NCBI GenBank assembly: GCA_022446985.1
Contig: JAKVBD010000043.1
Coordinates: forward strand, 1 to 43,953
Source of the DNA: Lentisphaerales bacterium
Lineage (GTDB): Bacteria; Verrucomicrobiota; Lentisphaeria; Lentisphaerales; Lentisphaeraceae
DNA: 43,953 bases
Direction of reading: 5' to 3'
In this document: in pieces, positions 19,062 to 27,167 of the stretch
Layout: each line of letters begins with the position of its first letter
How positions within the stretch are numbered: position 1 is the first letter of the stretch
Notes under the pieces: generated by a model
What the model was told of the DNA's origin: nothing
What the model saw: only the letters and a program-made list of their open reading frames with translations
Database searches by the model: none
Position numbers and translations under genes: made by a program

Positions 19062-19544
19062 TTACTTACCTCCAAGATTCTTTAGCAGGTCTATCAAATC
19101 CCCACCATCATCGGAGAATAAGCCGTCAATAACATCCAGAACATCTTCGGTATCTTCTGCCTGTTTATCCCAGGCTTCTTTACTCCAGATTTGAGCGTGA
19201 GTAAAAGCTCCAACCATAACCAGTTCTCCATCTAGAGAACCGTGCTCTTTCAGTTTTGCTGTCAATGAAATTCTACCTTGCTTATCACAGCTGCACTCTT
19301 GTGCTCTGGAACCAAGTAAGGCTAAGGCGCGGCCAATCTTGGCATTCGTCAAAGAAACTTTTCTGATCTTATCCAGGAAATCTTTGAAGTAGTACTCAGG
19401 AACCAGCTGTAAAACTCCATCTCGTCCGGGCAATAGGAAGTACTTCAAACCTTCGACTCTCCATTGACGTGGTACTGCAACCCGCCGTTGACTGTCTAAG
19501 GAATGAACAAATTCGCCTGTAAAGGTTATTTCTTGCGCGCTCAC
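19062..19544 (-). CDS. mraZ: Transcriptional regulator MraZ
   Basis: DNA-binding regulator of the dcw cluster, AbrB-like swapped-hairpin fold. Of 160 residues, two MraZ repeats show their DxxxR signatures: D17-R21 in LDSQRRVAVP and D87-R91 in CDKQGRISL. The start is GTG (19542-19544) with AAAGG nine bases upstream. The upstream DNA holds a phased box array (19551-19605) that is the natural autoregulatory site. An acidic tail (about 130-152) is longer than in many MraZ proteins. Confidence 0.95.
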   Translation of the reverse strand: MSAQEITFTGEFVHSLDSQRRVAVPRQWRVEGLKYFLLPGRDGVLQLVPEYYFKDFLDKIRKVSLTNAKIGRALALLGSRAQECSCDKQGRISLTAKLKEHGSLDGELVMVGAFTHAQIWSKEAWDKQAEDTEDVLDVIDGLFSDDGGDLIDLLKNLGGK

Positions 19545-19550
19545 TATCTT

Positions 19551-19605
19551 TACCTTTGGGAACCTATTTAACCCTAACCTACCCTATCGTACCCTAAACT
19601 CTCCT
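19551..19605 (-). promoter_or_regulatory. Predicted MraZ operator: AGGG-type boxes every 10 bp
   Basis: Read on the minus strand, the 55 bp before mraZ contain AGGA, AGGG, AGGG, AGGG, AGGT and AGGT at exact 10-bp steps (plus-strand positions 19602, 19592, 19582, 19572, 19562, 19552). MraZ proteins studied in other bacteria bind short G-rich direct repeats at 10-bp spacing upstream of mraZ, so this fits autoregulation. The three central boxes are the most alike. The innermost AGGT overlaps the ribosome binding region, so bound MraZ could also block the leader. Confidence 0.8.
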
Positions 19606-19835
19606 AAATTGCAAACAATTTCCCCTATTGAAACAAAATTTCTCTGCATTTTCCAAAAAGGCATTAAATCTAGGAAATCAAGAGGTTATGAAGCGCACAA
19701 AAACAACAACAGGACACAAAAGGAGAAGTTAGGGGATGAGCTGCAAGAACTTAGAGAAATTTCCTATTTCCTGCGACTTTTTAAGCACAAAACCAGGCAA
19801 ATAAAGTGTTTTAGGGGAAGTCAGGGGCAAAGGTT

Positions 19836-20492
19836 CTAGAAAGGAACTTCTGAATGAAAGAATAACCTCTCTCCAGACCCTGGGTGAGAAAAACTCAAAA
19901 AGGCCGCATGTAATTTAAGCTGGCCGTTTCCAACAGCGTTTCCATAAAGCGGATCACCTACTATAGGAATACCAAGGCCCTTCTCATGAGCTGAATGGAC
20001 TCGTAATTGATGTGTCCTGCCAGTTATTGGCTCAAATAAAATTCTTGTCAGACCATTCTCGACAGTAATCTTTTGCCATTTGGTCACTCCCATTTTACCG
20101 TGAACTTCATCATAAATTTGATGTGGTCGATTATCGACGTCCAACCTAAATGGTAATTCAATTGTTCCGGAACCATCCTCTAATTCGCCGTCCAATAAGC
20201 CATAATATTTTTTCTCAGTTTGCCTCTCTTGAAACTGAATGGACAGATTGCGGTGAGCTTCTTTCGTTCTGGCTAAAACTAAAATTCCTGAAGTGTCCAT
20301 ATCCAGCCGATGAACTGCTGGCTGAGGGATACAGCCTGAATAACTTTCCTTAACTCGAGAAGCTACACTGTCGTAATTCTCCTCTCCTCTTCCAGGTACA
20401 GACAAAAAGCCACTAATCTTTTCAACAACGACAAAACTCTCCTCTTCATGAAGTAGATTTATCTTTCCATCATTCATTGACTGCAATCCCAC
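19836..20492 (-). CDS. rluA: RluA-type pseudouridine synthase
   Basis: Isomerises uridine in 23S rRNA and tRNA (positions 746 and 32 for E. coli RluA). The 218-residue length and wording match RluA closely: GFLSVPGRGEENYDSV (28-43), catalytic HRLDMDTSG with D64, and PITGRTHQLRVHS. The first possible start is GTG at 20490-20492. An ATG at 20475-20477 is an alternative that would shorten it by five residues. It overlaps the upstream gene by 8-23 bp. That upstream gene encodes what looks like the N-terminal extension of larger RluA-family proteins. Confidence 0.9.
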   Translation of the reverse strand: MGLQSMNDGKINLLHEEESFVVVEKISGFLSVPGRGEENYDSVASRVKESYSGCIPQPAVHRLDMDTSGILVLARTKEAHRNLSIQFQERQTEKKYYGLLDGELEDGSGTIELPFRLDVDNRPHQIYDEVHGKMGVTKWQKITVENGLTRILFEPITGRTHQLRVHSAHEKGLGIPIVGDPLYGNAVGNGQLKLHAAFLSFSHPGSGERLFFHSEVPF

Positions 20493-21222
20493 ATAACATA
20501 AAACCTAAAATAGGCCGACACTTTTCTTCACAGCTGGAGTAAAACTCTTTATGTTGACGACTACCTGACTTATTCTCTTTACCATAGAAAAATTCGCTCA
20601 ATGCTAAAGGCTTCAAATGTCTTTTCGCTGCCCAGTTAAGTAATTTTGGTGCGCAGCAATCACCCATTCCAGTCGGTATGCCTCGTTCATCACATAGAGC
20701 TTCTGGTAAACTCGAAACTTCCCCACAAAAATTATGAAGTTCGTAAATATCTATAATATCTTTCATCAATTTCTGAGATATACGCTTCCTCTCCTCTAAA
20801 AGAGCCAACCTTTTAGAAGACTGTTTATCAAGTACATCAATTTTTCTACTGAGCGCCTTAATTTGAACATCTGCCTCAGGAACGATTTTATTATAAACTT
20901 CAAGATCTAAAAGAGGTGGAGCCCAAGATTCAAGCTCCCAACGACTGTTGTACTGACATGAAAATGCTTTAAGAACGACTTCATTTCCTTGAGAGTCTTC
21001 GCACACCAGAACTCCAAACATCTGGCCCCTCGCCTTACCAAAAAGATAACTCGTTGAAAACGCAGGGTCTAAAGTCCTGCTTGAAAAGTCAATTCTTTGA
21101 TTTTCATCTAGAGAGCGAATCAATTCTAAGGCCAGTTCTCTAGACCGTTCAGACTCTGCTAAAGAGTGTTCGACCTGACATTTCTTACAAAAGCCATAAG
21201 ATCCTTTAGAAAGTAAGCTCAA
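20470..21222 (-). CDS. Stand-alone N-terminal accessory domain of RluA-family synthase
   Basis: This 250-residue soluble protein has a CKKC pair near the N-terminus (12-15), a GQMFGVLVCEDSQGNEVVLKAFS block (about 66-88), a coiled-coil middle (about 115-155, LEERKRISQKL) and a GIPTGMGDCCAPKLLNWA segment (about 194-211). From memory, these blocks match the N-terminal extension of long RluA-family pseudouridine synthases in proteobacteria and Bacteroidetes. Here the extension is a separate gene overlapping rluA. The start is TTG (21220-21222), directly after the previous gene's TAG, with AGGA five bases upstream. Function of the extension is not known to me. Confidence 0.72.
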   Translation of the reverse strand: MSLLSKGSYGFCKKCQVEHSLAESERSRELALELIRSLDENQRIDFSSRTLDPAFSTSYLFGKARGQMFGVLVCEDSQGNEVVLKAFSCQYNSRWELESWAPPLLDLEVYNKIVPEADVQIKALSRKIDVLDKQSSKRLALLEERKRISQKLMKDIIDIYELHNFCGEVSSLPEALCDERGIPTGMGDCCAPKLLNWAAKRHLKPLALSEFFYGKENKSGSRQHKEFYSSCEEKCRPILGFMLCGIAVNE

Positions 21223-22518
21223 CTACTTCCTGCCAATCTTGTAAAAGAACTTCTTACCGCGAAGATAAAGTGAACCATCTGCAACTGCTACACAAGCACT
21301 AAAATCGTCATCTATATGATTACTTGCCAACTTATTAAATGACTTTGAAGAGGCCTCAAATACGAAACTCTCACCAAATGTATCAAATATGTAAACCTTA
21401 TCTCCAACTAGAATAGGCGATGCCATAAAACTCCTAACCAAGGCCTCTTTCCACTTAGTTTCGCCTGTCTTTACATCGATACAAGAGACATTCCCGTCAT
21501 GTGTTATCTGATAGATATACCCGTCTTTGTAAACCGGCATACAATAACGCGAAGCTCTTCTTTGACTCCAGACTGGTTTATCTGTAACATCGCCTTTAGT
21601 ATCTGGGCTAAGTTTCAATCCATGAAGGTTAGCTTTCGCTGAGCCGGTATTAATAATGACCATCTGCTCTTTAAGAAGCCATAGAGGTCTAACCGCAGCA
21701 TTATAATTTTTATGTTTTAAAATCCATAGCTCTTTACCTGTGTCTACATCATATCCATAAGCAGCTCTGGAGCCGACACTTAAAAGGACTGTCTGGTCAC
21801 CAACTTCTGCTAAGGCTGGAGTATCAAAAGCTTTGCGAAAGTCCCCTTCTCTTTTAGGTTTACCGTCGACAAGATCCTTAAAGTCTACCGATCGCTTAGT
21901 CTTCCAAACATCTTTACCGGTATGCTTATTTACAGCCAATGTAAATTGCTTATCTTCGACTCCGTCAAAAGTTAAGATCAGTAAATCTTTATAAATAATT
22001 GGAGATGATGCCGGACCGCGATAATGACGAACCTCTATATCTCTTCTTTGCCAGATAATTTCGGCTGTATCAGGATTCAGCCTAGCTGTTCCGTATGTAC
22101 CAAAATGAACATAAACCGCATCCTCTTCTAAAAAGCAAGAAGGTGTTGCATAGTTATTAGTCGTATTACCCAATGGCTCAGGGTTACTATTCTCAAACAA
22201 AAGTTTATGGTGTATTACTTTACCGGTATTGCTGTCCAAACAATAAATAAACTGTTGTTTACCATCTTCAGTCGCGGATGTAAACCAAATCTTCTTCCCT
22301 GCGATAACTGGCGTTGAGTGCCCCAAGCGCTCTAAAGGTGTTTTCCAGATAATATTTTCTTCTTTTTCACCACCCCATTTTAGAGGCAATCCCTTACTCG
22401 CGGAGTCTGGAACTGTACCATTCCATTGAGGGCCATGTTTATCAGGCCAATGCAATTTTTGTTGAGCTACACAAGATATTAAAAGAAAACTAATAAAGAT
22501 TGATAAAAAGGCTTTCAA
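21223..22518 (-). CDS. PQQ-like beta-propeller lipoprotein
   Basis: An exported protein of 431 residues. A hydrophobic signal ends in LISC, a good lipobox with C16 as the lipidated cysteine. The mature part opens with WPDKHGPQWNGT and carries repeated propeller blades (NIIWKTPL, GKDVWKTK, GKELWILK, GETKWKEAL), typical of the PQQ-like/WD40-like outer-membrane proteins abundant in planctomycetes and Lentisphaerae. There is no dehydrogenase active site, so binding of PQQ should not be assumed. The start is TTG with GGAG seven bases upstream. It is first in a three-gene run with the two RluA parts, whose link to it is obscure. Confidence 0.87.
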   Translation of the reverse strand: MKAFLSIFISFLLISCVAQQKLHWPDKHGPQWNGTVPDSASKGLPLKWGGEKEENIIWKTPLERLGHSTPVIAGKKIWFTSATEDGKQQFIYCLDSNTGKVIHHKLLFENSNPEPLGNTTNNYATPSCFLEEDAVYVHFGTYGTARLNPDTAEIIWQRRDIEVRHYRGPASSPIIYKDLLILTFDGVEDKQFTLAVNKHTGKDVWKTKRSVDFKDLVDGKPKREGDFRKAFDTPALAEVGDQTVLLSVGSRAAYGYDVDTGKELWILKHKNYNAAVRPLWLLKEQMVIINTGSAKANLHGLKLSPDTKGDVTDKPVWSQRRASRYCMPVYKDGYIYQITHDGNVSCIDVKTGETKWKEALVRSFMASPILVGDKVYIFDTFGESFVFEASSKSFNKLASNHIDDDFSACVAVADGSLYLRGKKFFYKIGRK

Positions 22519-22628
22519 ACCAACGCTCCAGTTAACTTATCGCTACATATATCCTACACGCTAATATAGAAACCCATAGGTTAAAAATTACCAGAGGTAA
22601 ATCCTAAATAAACAACAAGTGATTAAGC

Positions 22629-23050
22629 TTAAAATATTACACAAGACTTCAAGTGTTTTGAGATGCATTTATACAGATCTCCTGACTCTAGAGGCTTATT
22701 TAGGGAAGCACACATCCCCACCACTTTACAGTTGTCTTTATTTTCCCGATTAATATTTGCACTGATAGCAATTACTGGTATTTGAAAGTTAGACTCAGCT
22801 TTTTTTACATTCTACAAAACTTCAATACCGCTCATCTTAGCATATGTATATCTAACAAGACTAAATCATAAGGCACTGTCTTCATACAACGCAAAGCCTC
22901 TTCTCCATCAGAAGCTAAACTGACACGGCACATCGTTGGAGCCAAAAACTTCAATAAACTTCGCTATTAACATCATCATCTTCACAAATAAGCAGACGAA
23001 TCCAATATATTACATTTCTGGCGCAAGATTCCAGACAGATGCTATAATTT
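22629..23050 (-). pseudogene. Decayed CheY-like receiver domain (probably end of a hybrid kinase)
   Basis: Patching frames on the minus strand gives a recognisable receiver domain. It has an acidic cluster in RLLICEDDDVNSEV, then ASDGEEALRCMKTVPYDLVLLDIHM with the phospho-accepting aspartate. KMSGIEVL, IPVIAISANI (switch Thr/Ser) and the conserved lysine in LNKPLESGDL follow. It is broken by a TGA after NSEVY, a frameshift before FLAP, a further frameshift at HML/KMSG and a TAG after GIEVL. The stretch before the domain stays readable (ESCARNVIYW), suggesting a linker from a lost histidine kinase. No intact partner remains. Confidence 0.78.
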
Positions 23051-23182
23051 AGGTAAAATTTTGAGTTCACAAGAAATCCTATTTATTGTCGTTAATAAGT
23101 AACTCTTATGGATTCTTTTCTTTTCAAGAAATTTTGCCTAACTCCCCTTCAGGGAACGCGAGCAATTAAATAATTATGCCTA

Positions 23183-23890
23183 CAGTCCCCGGATAATATT
23201 AATGCTACTTTCCGGATAAAAAAAGGTGAATCTTATAAAGGCCAAGCTGCTAATATCACAGAAACTGCGGATCCTGAAAATGAATTTAACCTGATTACAG
23301 ATATCTGTGTAGACAATAACAATGTCAATGATAATACCATTATTGCCAAACAAATAGATGAGCTTAAACAGAAGACCCCTGATTTAGACGAACTTCATGC
23401 GGATGGAGCGTATGGCGGTCAAGAATCCGATCAGAAAATGCTTTTAAATGACAACACCTTAGTCACTACAGCTCATACTGGAAGAAAGGCTGCATTGCCA
23501 GTTAATTGCAGTAAAAATGATGATGGCACTTACAAAGTTAGTTGTCCAAAGCAAAGCGTTGATGCTCAAAAGACGGCAAAGTGCTACGAGGCTGTATTTG
23601 ATTTAGAGGGCTGCCGGATCTGCCCGTACCAAAAACAATACAAAATTTAGAAAAGTAAAAAAGGCCAAGTACATTATTTCACGGAAGATATTGTAAATGC
23701 GCATACCTGAGTAAAAAATATTAACACGATCCCGCCGGAACGGCGCAAAATTCGCCCCAATGTAGAAGCCACCGTTAAGCAATTTACCAAGGGCTATAAT
23801 AATGTAGGTAAGTTGAATGTTCGAGAAAAATTCAAAGCGGAGCTCTATGCCTTTTTAGCGGGAATAGGCATCAATCTTGGAAGAATTAAT
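23183..23890 (+). pseudogene. Remnant of an IS1182-like DDE transposase
   Basis: One frame reads FRIKKGESYKGQAANITETAD, a long segment with HADGAYGG (a probable catalytic Asp) and a cysteine cluster GCRICPYQ. After two in-frame stops (TAG 23648-23650, TGA 23708-23710) it continues with PPERRKIRPNVEATVKQF, whose glutamate fits the last DDE residue. It ends KLNVREKFKAELYAFLAGIGINLG. The N-terminal half, including the first Asp, is missing. Family naming is from remembered motifs and could instead be a related IS4/IS5-group family. Confidence 0.75.
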
Positions 23891-24062
23891 AGAAGTGTCG
23901 CATAATAGAGGCTACGAGGAGATAATCAGATTAAAGTCTTATAAAAGGCATATAATATCCCTAAAGAGCGACGTGGTACTAGTTATTTTCCTTTAAATGG
24001 AAAATATTAATCCGATAGAGTTAAATCTTATGATGCGTTAAAAGCGCTCTGGCTGTATAAGA

Positions 24063-24086
24063 CCCCTCAAAAATCAGGGGCTTTTT
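24063..24086 (+). terminator. Terminator-like hairpin after the transposase remnant
   Basis: The stem CCCCT (24063-24067) and AGGGG (24076-24080) has an 8-nt A-rich loop, followed by CTTTTT. The form is that of a small rho-independent terminator on the plus strand. It could instead be the right end of the dead insertion element. Confidence 0.55.
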
Positions 24087-24325
24087 AAAGCGTACTCATT
24101 TATAAAAAAATTATTAATGAGCCTCCTCGGTGCAAGCATACGAGGTATCGATTTAATCAGTTAATTGGGTTACTGCGATGCAAGAGCATCAGAGGAATTA
24201 AACCCAACTAAGATTAAAAATGACTAAAGTAAATTATATGAATGAAATAATTAGGAAAGTAGAAGTATTAATGTGATAAATTTGTATCACTTATTGACAA
24301 TTATTTGCCTAAAACTTTAACTTTT

Positions 24326-24348
24326 TAAAATCGGCTTGTGCTCAGCCG
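24326..24348 (-). terminator. Terminator downstream of tRNA-Ser
   Basis: Read on the minus strand, CGGCT-(7 nt)-AGCCG is followed by ATTTTA about 20 bp after the tRNA 3' end. The position fits termination of the tRNA transcript. Confidence 0.55.
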
Positions 24349-24366
24349 GCTTGGAAAGAAAAAAGA

Positions 24367-24457
24367 TGGCGGAAGAGGAGAGATTCGAACTCTCGGTAGA
24401 CTCGCGCCTACGCCAGTTTTCAAGACTGGTGCCATAAACCAACTCGACCACTCATCC
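24367..24457 (-). tRNA. tRNA-Ser (anticodon UGA)
   Basis: A 91-nt class II tRNA with the long variable arm expected for serine. The acceptor stem GGATGAG/CTCTTCC has one T-T mismatch. The D-arm contains TGGTCGAGTTGG, the anticodon arm CCAGTCTTGAAAACTGG gives anticodon TGA (plus-strand TCA at 24420-24422), and the T-arm contains GTTCGAATC. The 3' CCA is encoded. It reads UCA and other UCN serine codons. It borders the transposon graveyard, as tRNA genes often border integrated DNA. Confidence 0.95.
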
Positions 24458-24551
24458 GTCGTTGGTGCACGTATATTAATCGTGATATATTAAAGGTCAA
24501 AATGCTTTTTTAAGATTCTTAGCTTTTTTTGAAGATTTTCTTAATTCGTGC

Positions 24552-24932
24552 TTATTTAGCCGGGATTTTTATCTTCTGACCAGGCTGAATTCTATTAGGA
24601 TTACTAATCTTGTTCAAAGTCATGATGTCTTTTGCACTGACTTTGTATTTAGACGCGATTTTACCCAAATAGTCCCCCTGAACAACGATATGAACTTTTT
24701 CTGAACTCACTAAAGTTGGTTTTATCGGTGCAGTTTTGGGTTTAGGAGAAGAAATCTCTCGGCCATTGTTCTGGCTCTCCGTACTAGGTACTTCTTTATT
24801 CTCAGTCTGTTTAGCATCGACCACTTCTTTCCCTGCGTCTTCCACTGGTTCTCTCGTAGAAAGGTAAACGACGCCCAACACCCCTAAATGGAAAACGACG
24901 ACTAAAACAAAAACTGATACCTTTCTAAACAT
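24552..24932 (-). CDS. Membrane-anchored LysM protein
   Basis: A 126-residue protein. It has an N-terminal membrane segment or signal anchor (about 5-25), a Lys/Pro/Glu-rich linker (30-75) and one C-terminal LysM domain (VVQGDYLGKIASKYKVS to IQPGQKIKIP, about 82-124). LysM binds the GlcNAc-MurNAc backbone of peptidoglycan, so this is a periplasmic cell-wall-binding protein. There is no enzymatic domain, so it may be a tether or adaptor. It lies upstream of tRNA-Ser on the same strand. Confidence 0.88.
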   Translation of the reverse strand: MFRKVSVFVLVVVFHLGVLGVVYLSTREPVEDAGKEVVDAKQTENKEVPSTESQNNGREISSPKPKTAPIKPTLVSSEKVHIVVQGDYLGKIASKYKVSAKDIMTLNKISNPNRIQPGQKIKIPAK

Positions 24933-25029
24933 AACTGAATTATTTACCTGAACTTACTATTACTCTGAATATAAAATCATTAAAAACTCTTCCAACTCCC
25001 GCAAAAGAGAAATATCCGGCAACATAAAG

Positions 25030-25827
25030 TCACCCCGGCAACTTTTCAAACATACATTTTGCCAGTTGAGATAATTCTAAGCTACGTGATTGACTTAACC
25101 TCACTAAGTACTCTTTCATCCACAACTCAACCTTACAAATCTTCAATACCTCTTTTTGGAAGCTAACATTAGTTGAAGATAAAACCGTTTCTAAAAGTAT
25201 TTGGTAGTCATCCCCTTCCAGATACTTCAATAAGTACCTAAGCTTATTCTCTTCGCTTTTACCACCATCAAAGTTCAAACTTTCCTGCAATGCAACTAAA
25301 CCAGCCTTACCAAAAAATGGCAACATACCAGTTAACGCCAATTCAGATATTTTAGAAAAGGAATCTCCACATGCTTCCACAATGTAAGGAACTAACTGTC
25401 TATAAAGATATGTTTTTAAAATGAAAGCTTGCTCAAGAGCTTTCAGCCTTCCACTTCCTTTGATAGCCATGGCCTTAACAAGCGGCTGCAATGAAAGCCA
25501 ACTATCTTCTCGAAAATGAATAGTATCCTCAAATGATTTGATCTCTTCTGCTTTTTCGATAGGATCTAATTTAAAGAGTGACAATCTCAACCTATCTGTA
25601 ATTAAAGCTAAATCAGAAAGGTACTTTACATAATCCTCCTGCTTAGACTGCACATAATCTTCTAATGCTTGAACAAGCTTTTGAAAAACACTCTTTTTCT
25701 CAGAAAGCTTTGAAAATAACTTCTTTAAACGGCAAAGCTCCTCAGTCAGCTCATCATTTTTAACGGCAAGTTGAAACTGTTTTTCAATGGTTAGCCACAA
25801 TAAATCCACTTGTTCCTTCAACTTCAT
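25030..25827 (-). CDS. Unknown helical protein partnered with the SWIM gene, 265 aa
   Basis: I do not recognise a family. The protein is almost entirely helical, rich in Leu, Lys and Glu. The N-terminal 80 residues could form a coiled coil. The second half has HEAT-like short helices (ISELALTGMLPFFG, LVALQESL, FQKEVLKICKVELW). It has no signal peptide. Its ATG overlaps the TGA of the upstream SWIM gene (ATGA at 25824-25827), so the two are translationally coupled and probably function together. Confidence 0.7.
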   Translation of the reverse strand: MKLKEQVDLLWLTIEKQFQLAVKNDELTEELCRLKKLFSKLSEKKSVFQKLVQALEDYVQSKQEDYVKYLSDLALITDRLRLSLFKLDPIEKAEEIKSFEDTIHFREDSWLSLQPLVKAMAIKGSGRLKALEQAFILKTYLYRQLVPYIVEACGDSFSKISELALTGMLPFFGKAGLVALQESLNFDGGKSEENKLRYLLKYLEGDDYQILLETVLSSTNVSFQKEVLKICKVELWMKEYLVRLSQSRSLELSQLAKCMFEKLPG

Positions 25828-27167
25828 AAAGTCAACCTTATTTTATGAGTTGAACTTACAAGCCCCAATGCCTTAAAAATAATTGCAGCGCCATTCTCTT
25901 CCCTAATAGCTTCTATTAAACATGCACCATCCCTCAATACATCTTTAGGTAATGTTCTTAGAATACTTACCAGCTCTCCTGAGTCCCCGTTTATCAACTT
26001 CAAGGCCCCCTCATACTGGTCACGCAGAAAAATCTCATTATTCAAAAGTTCAAATCTTTCAAATTTCAAAAGAAATAAAATGGCTGAACCTTTAATTGGA
26101 GACTGTAAGTGTTTTTTGGCTTCCTTGATAACTACATCCCAATCTTCTCGAGAGTAGTTAATGACTGATCGATAATCCTCAACTCCTTCTTTTCTCGCGA
26201 AAGCTGATTGCCAACGAACTCGGTAATTATTTTTTCCAGGATATCTAAAATACTCATGACACTCTAAAACCATATCAGAACTATCTTCAGCCTTTAAATG
26301 TCTTAAAGATTTATAGGGTCGTAAATTCACAGAGTGACACAATTCTCCATTTTTCAAATTCAGCCACACGGCTCTATCTTCTAGTCTTTCTAAGTAATTA
26401 TTTTCTTCACATCGAAATGCTAATTGCAAAAAACTTCCAGATTCAGGAGGGTGCAACTCAGCCAGTTCATCAACTTTCCATATATGCCCCATTAAAGCAT
26501 AAGATTCAGAATCCAGATAATCTAAAGATTCAGAGTTTAATTGGCTAACTAAATTTTTTTTAATAGCAGCGATATCCTCTCTTAAACGAACTAAGAGCCT
26601 CAGCATTGAATATTTATTTGATGAAATAACTTTTTTAAACTCTCCTACTAAACCACTGAGATGATACTCACCTAGTCTCTCCACCTGCTCGCGTAGTGAA
26701 AATAATTCTTCCTGAGAATTCACTTTAGGTAATAATCGGAATAATTGCTCATACAACTCTTCAGCCAAAGACAGACCATCTTGCATCATTTCCAATTTTC
26801 TTTTCAGAGATCGTAAATTTCTCTTTCTAGTCTTCAACTCATACTTACCCCAACTCTTTTTCACAAGACTGTTAATAAGTCTATTTGAACATTCAATTGG
26901 CATAAAAGAGTCAGGATCTTCTAAATAAAATTCCACCAGAGCACTGACATGTGGACAAAAGCGACCCATACAGGAATCGCAAGAAAAGCGATAATCTGAA
27001 CTTCTCAGCTGCAGTACAACTTCTACCTCTGAAGCTCCAGAAAACTGCCCTCCCAAAACCTGCATAGATTCATCTATCCAGGCTTCTTCTAAAAAAGAAC
27101 CTTTCAGAAGCTCTTTCGTCGCTTGCCGCCATTCATCAAGCGGTAATTTAGCTAAATAGTCTTTCAT
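25824..27167 (-). CDS. SWIM-type zinc-finger protein, 447 aa
   Basis: The N-terminal 90 residues hold a SWIM-like zinc finger: beta strands EVVLQLRSSDYRFSC followed by CDSC and CPHVSALVEFYLE (about residues 56-82). The first pair is C-x-x-C where classical SWIM has C-x-C. The rest is helical and charged, with a long helix-rich middle (115-215) and no catalytic motif that I can identify. SWIM fingers bind nucleic acid or protein and often accompany helicases or VWA/MoxR proteins; none is adjacent. The gene leads a two-gene operon and overlaps its partner by 4 bp. Confidence 0.7.
   Translation of the reverse strand: MKDYLAKLPLDEWRQATKELLKGSFLEEAWIDESMQVLGGQFSGASEVEVVLQLRSSDYRFSCDSCMGRFCPHVSALVEFYLEDPDSFMPIECSNRLINSLVKKSWGKYELKTRKRNLRSLKRKLEMMQDGLSLAEELYEQLFRLLPKVNSQEELFSLREQVERLGEYHLSGLVGEFKKVISSNKYSMLRLLVRLREDIAAIKKNLVSQLNSESLDYLDSESYALMGHIWKVDELAELHPPESGSFLQLAFRCEENNYLERLEDRAVWLNLKNGELCHSVNLRPYKSLRHLKAEDSSDMVLECHEYFRYPGKNNYRVRWQSAFARKEGVEDYRSVINYSREDWDVVIKEAKKHLQSPIKGSAILFLLKFERFELLNNEIFLRDQYEGALKLINGDSGELVSILRTLPKDVLRDGACLIEAIREENGAAIIFKALGLVSSTHKIRLTL

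Larger units (their letters stand above)
23891..24366. other. Gene-free stretch with structured inverted repeats
   Basis: No gene is visible. It holds a terminator-like hairpin CCCCT/AGGGG followed by CTTTTT (24063-24086). It also holds a small hairpin CCTCG/CGAGG (24125-24129, 24141-24145) and a nested structure at 24165-24207 (TTGGGTT/AACCCAA enclosing GATGC/GCATC). At its right edge is the tRNA terminator. Some of this is probably IS end debris. Confidence 0.5.

Noticed and set aside
19609..19839. 76-residue plus-strand reading frame between rluA and mraZ
   Set aside because: It lies opposite the promoter and leader side of mraZ, has low-complexity basic content and no ribosome binding site; the stretch is better explained as the mraZ upstream region.
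20470..22518. One fused protein of propeller plus RluA accessory domain with a readthrough stop
   Set aside because: The first half is an exported lipoprotein and the second a cytoplasmic RNA-modification domain. A good ribosome binding site precedes the TTG, so they are separate genes sharing a frame by chance.
23438..23650. Intact small protein with a Cys-rich end
   Set aside because: The same frame extends upstream and downstream as transposase sequence, so this is an internal fragment bounded by a nonsense codon, not an independent gene.
24063..24207. CRISPR-like repeats in the gene-poor region
   Set aside because: The repeats are inverted and non-identical, with no regular spacers and no cas genes.
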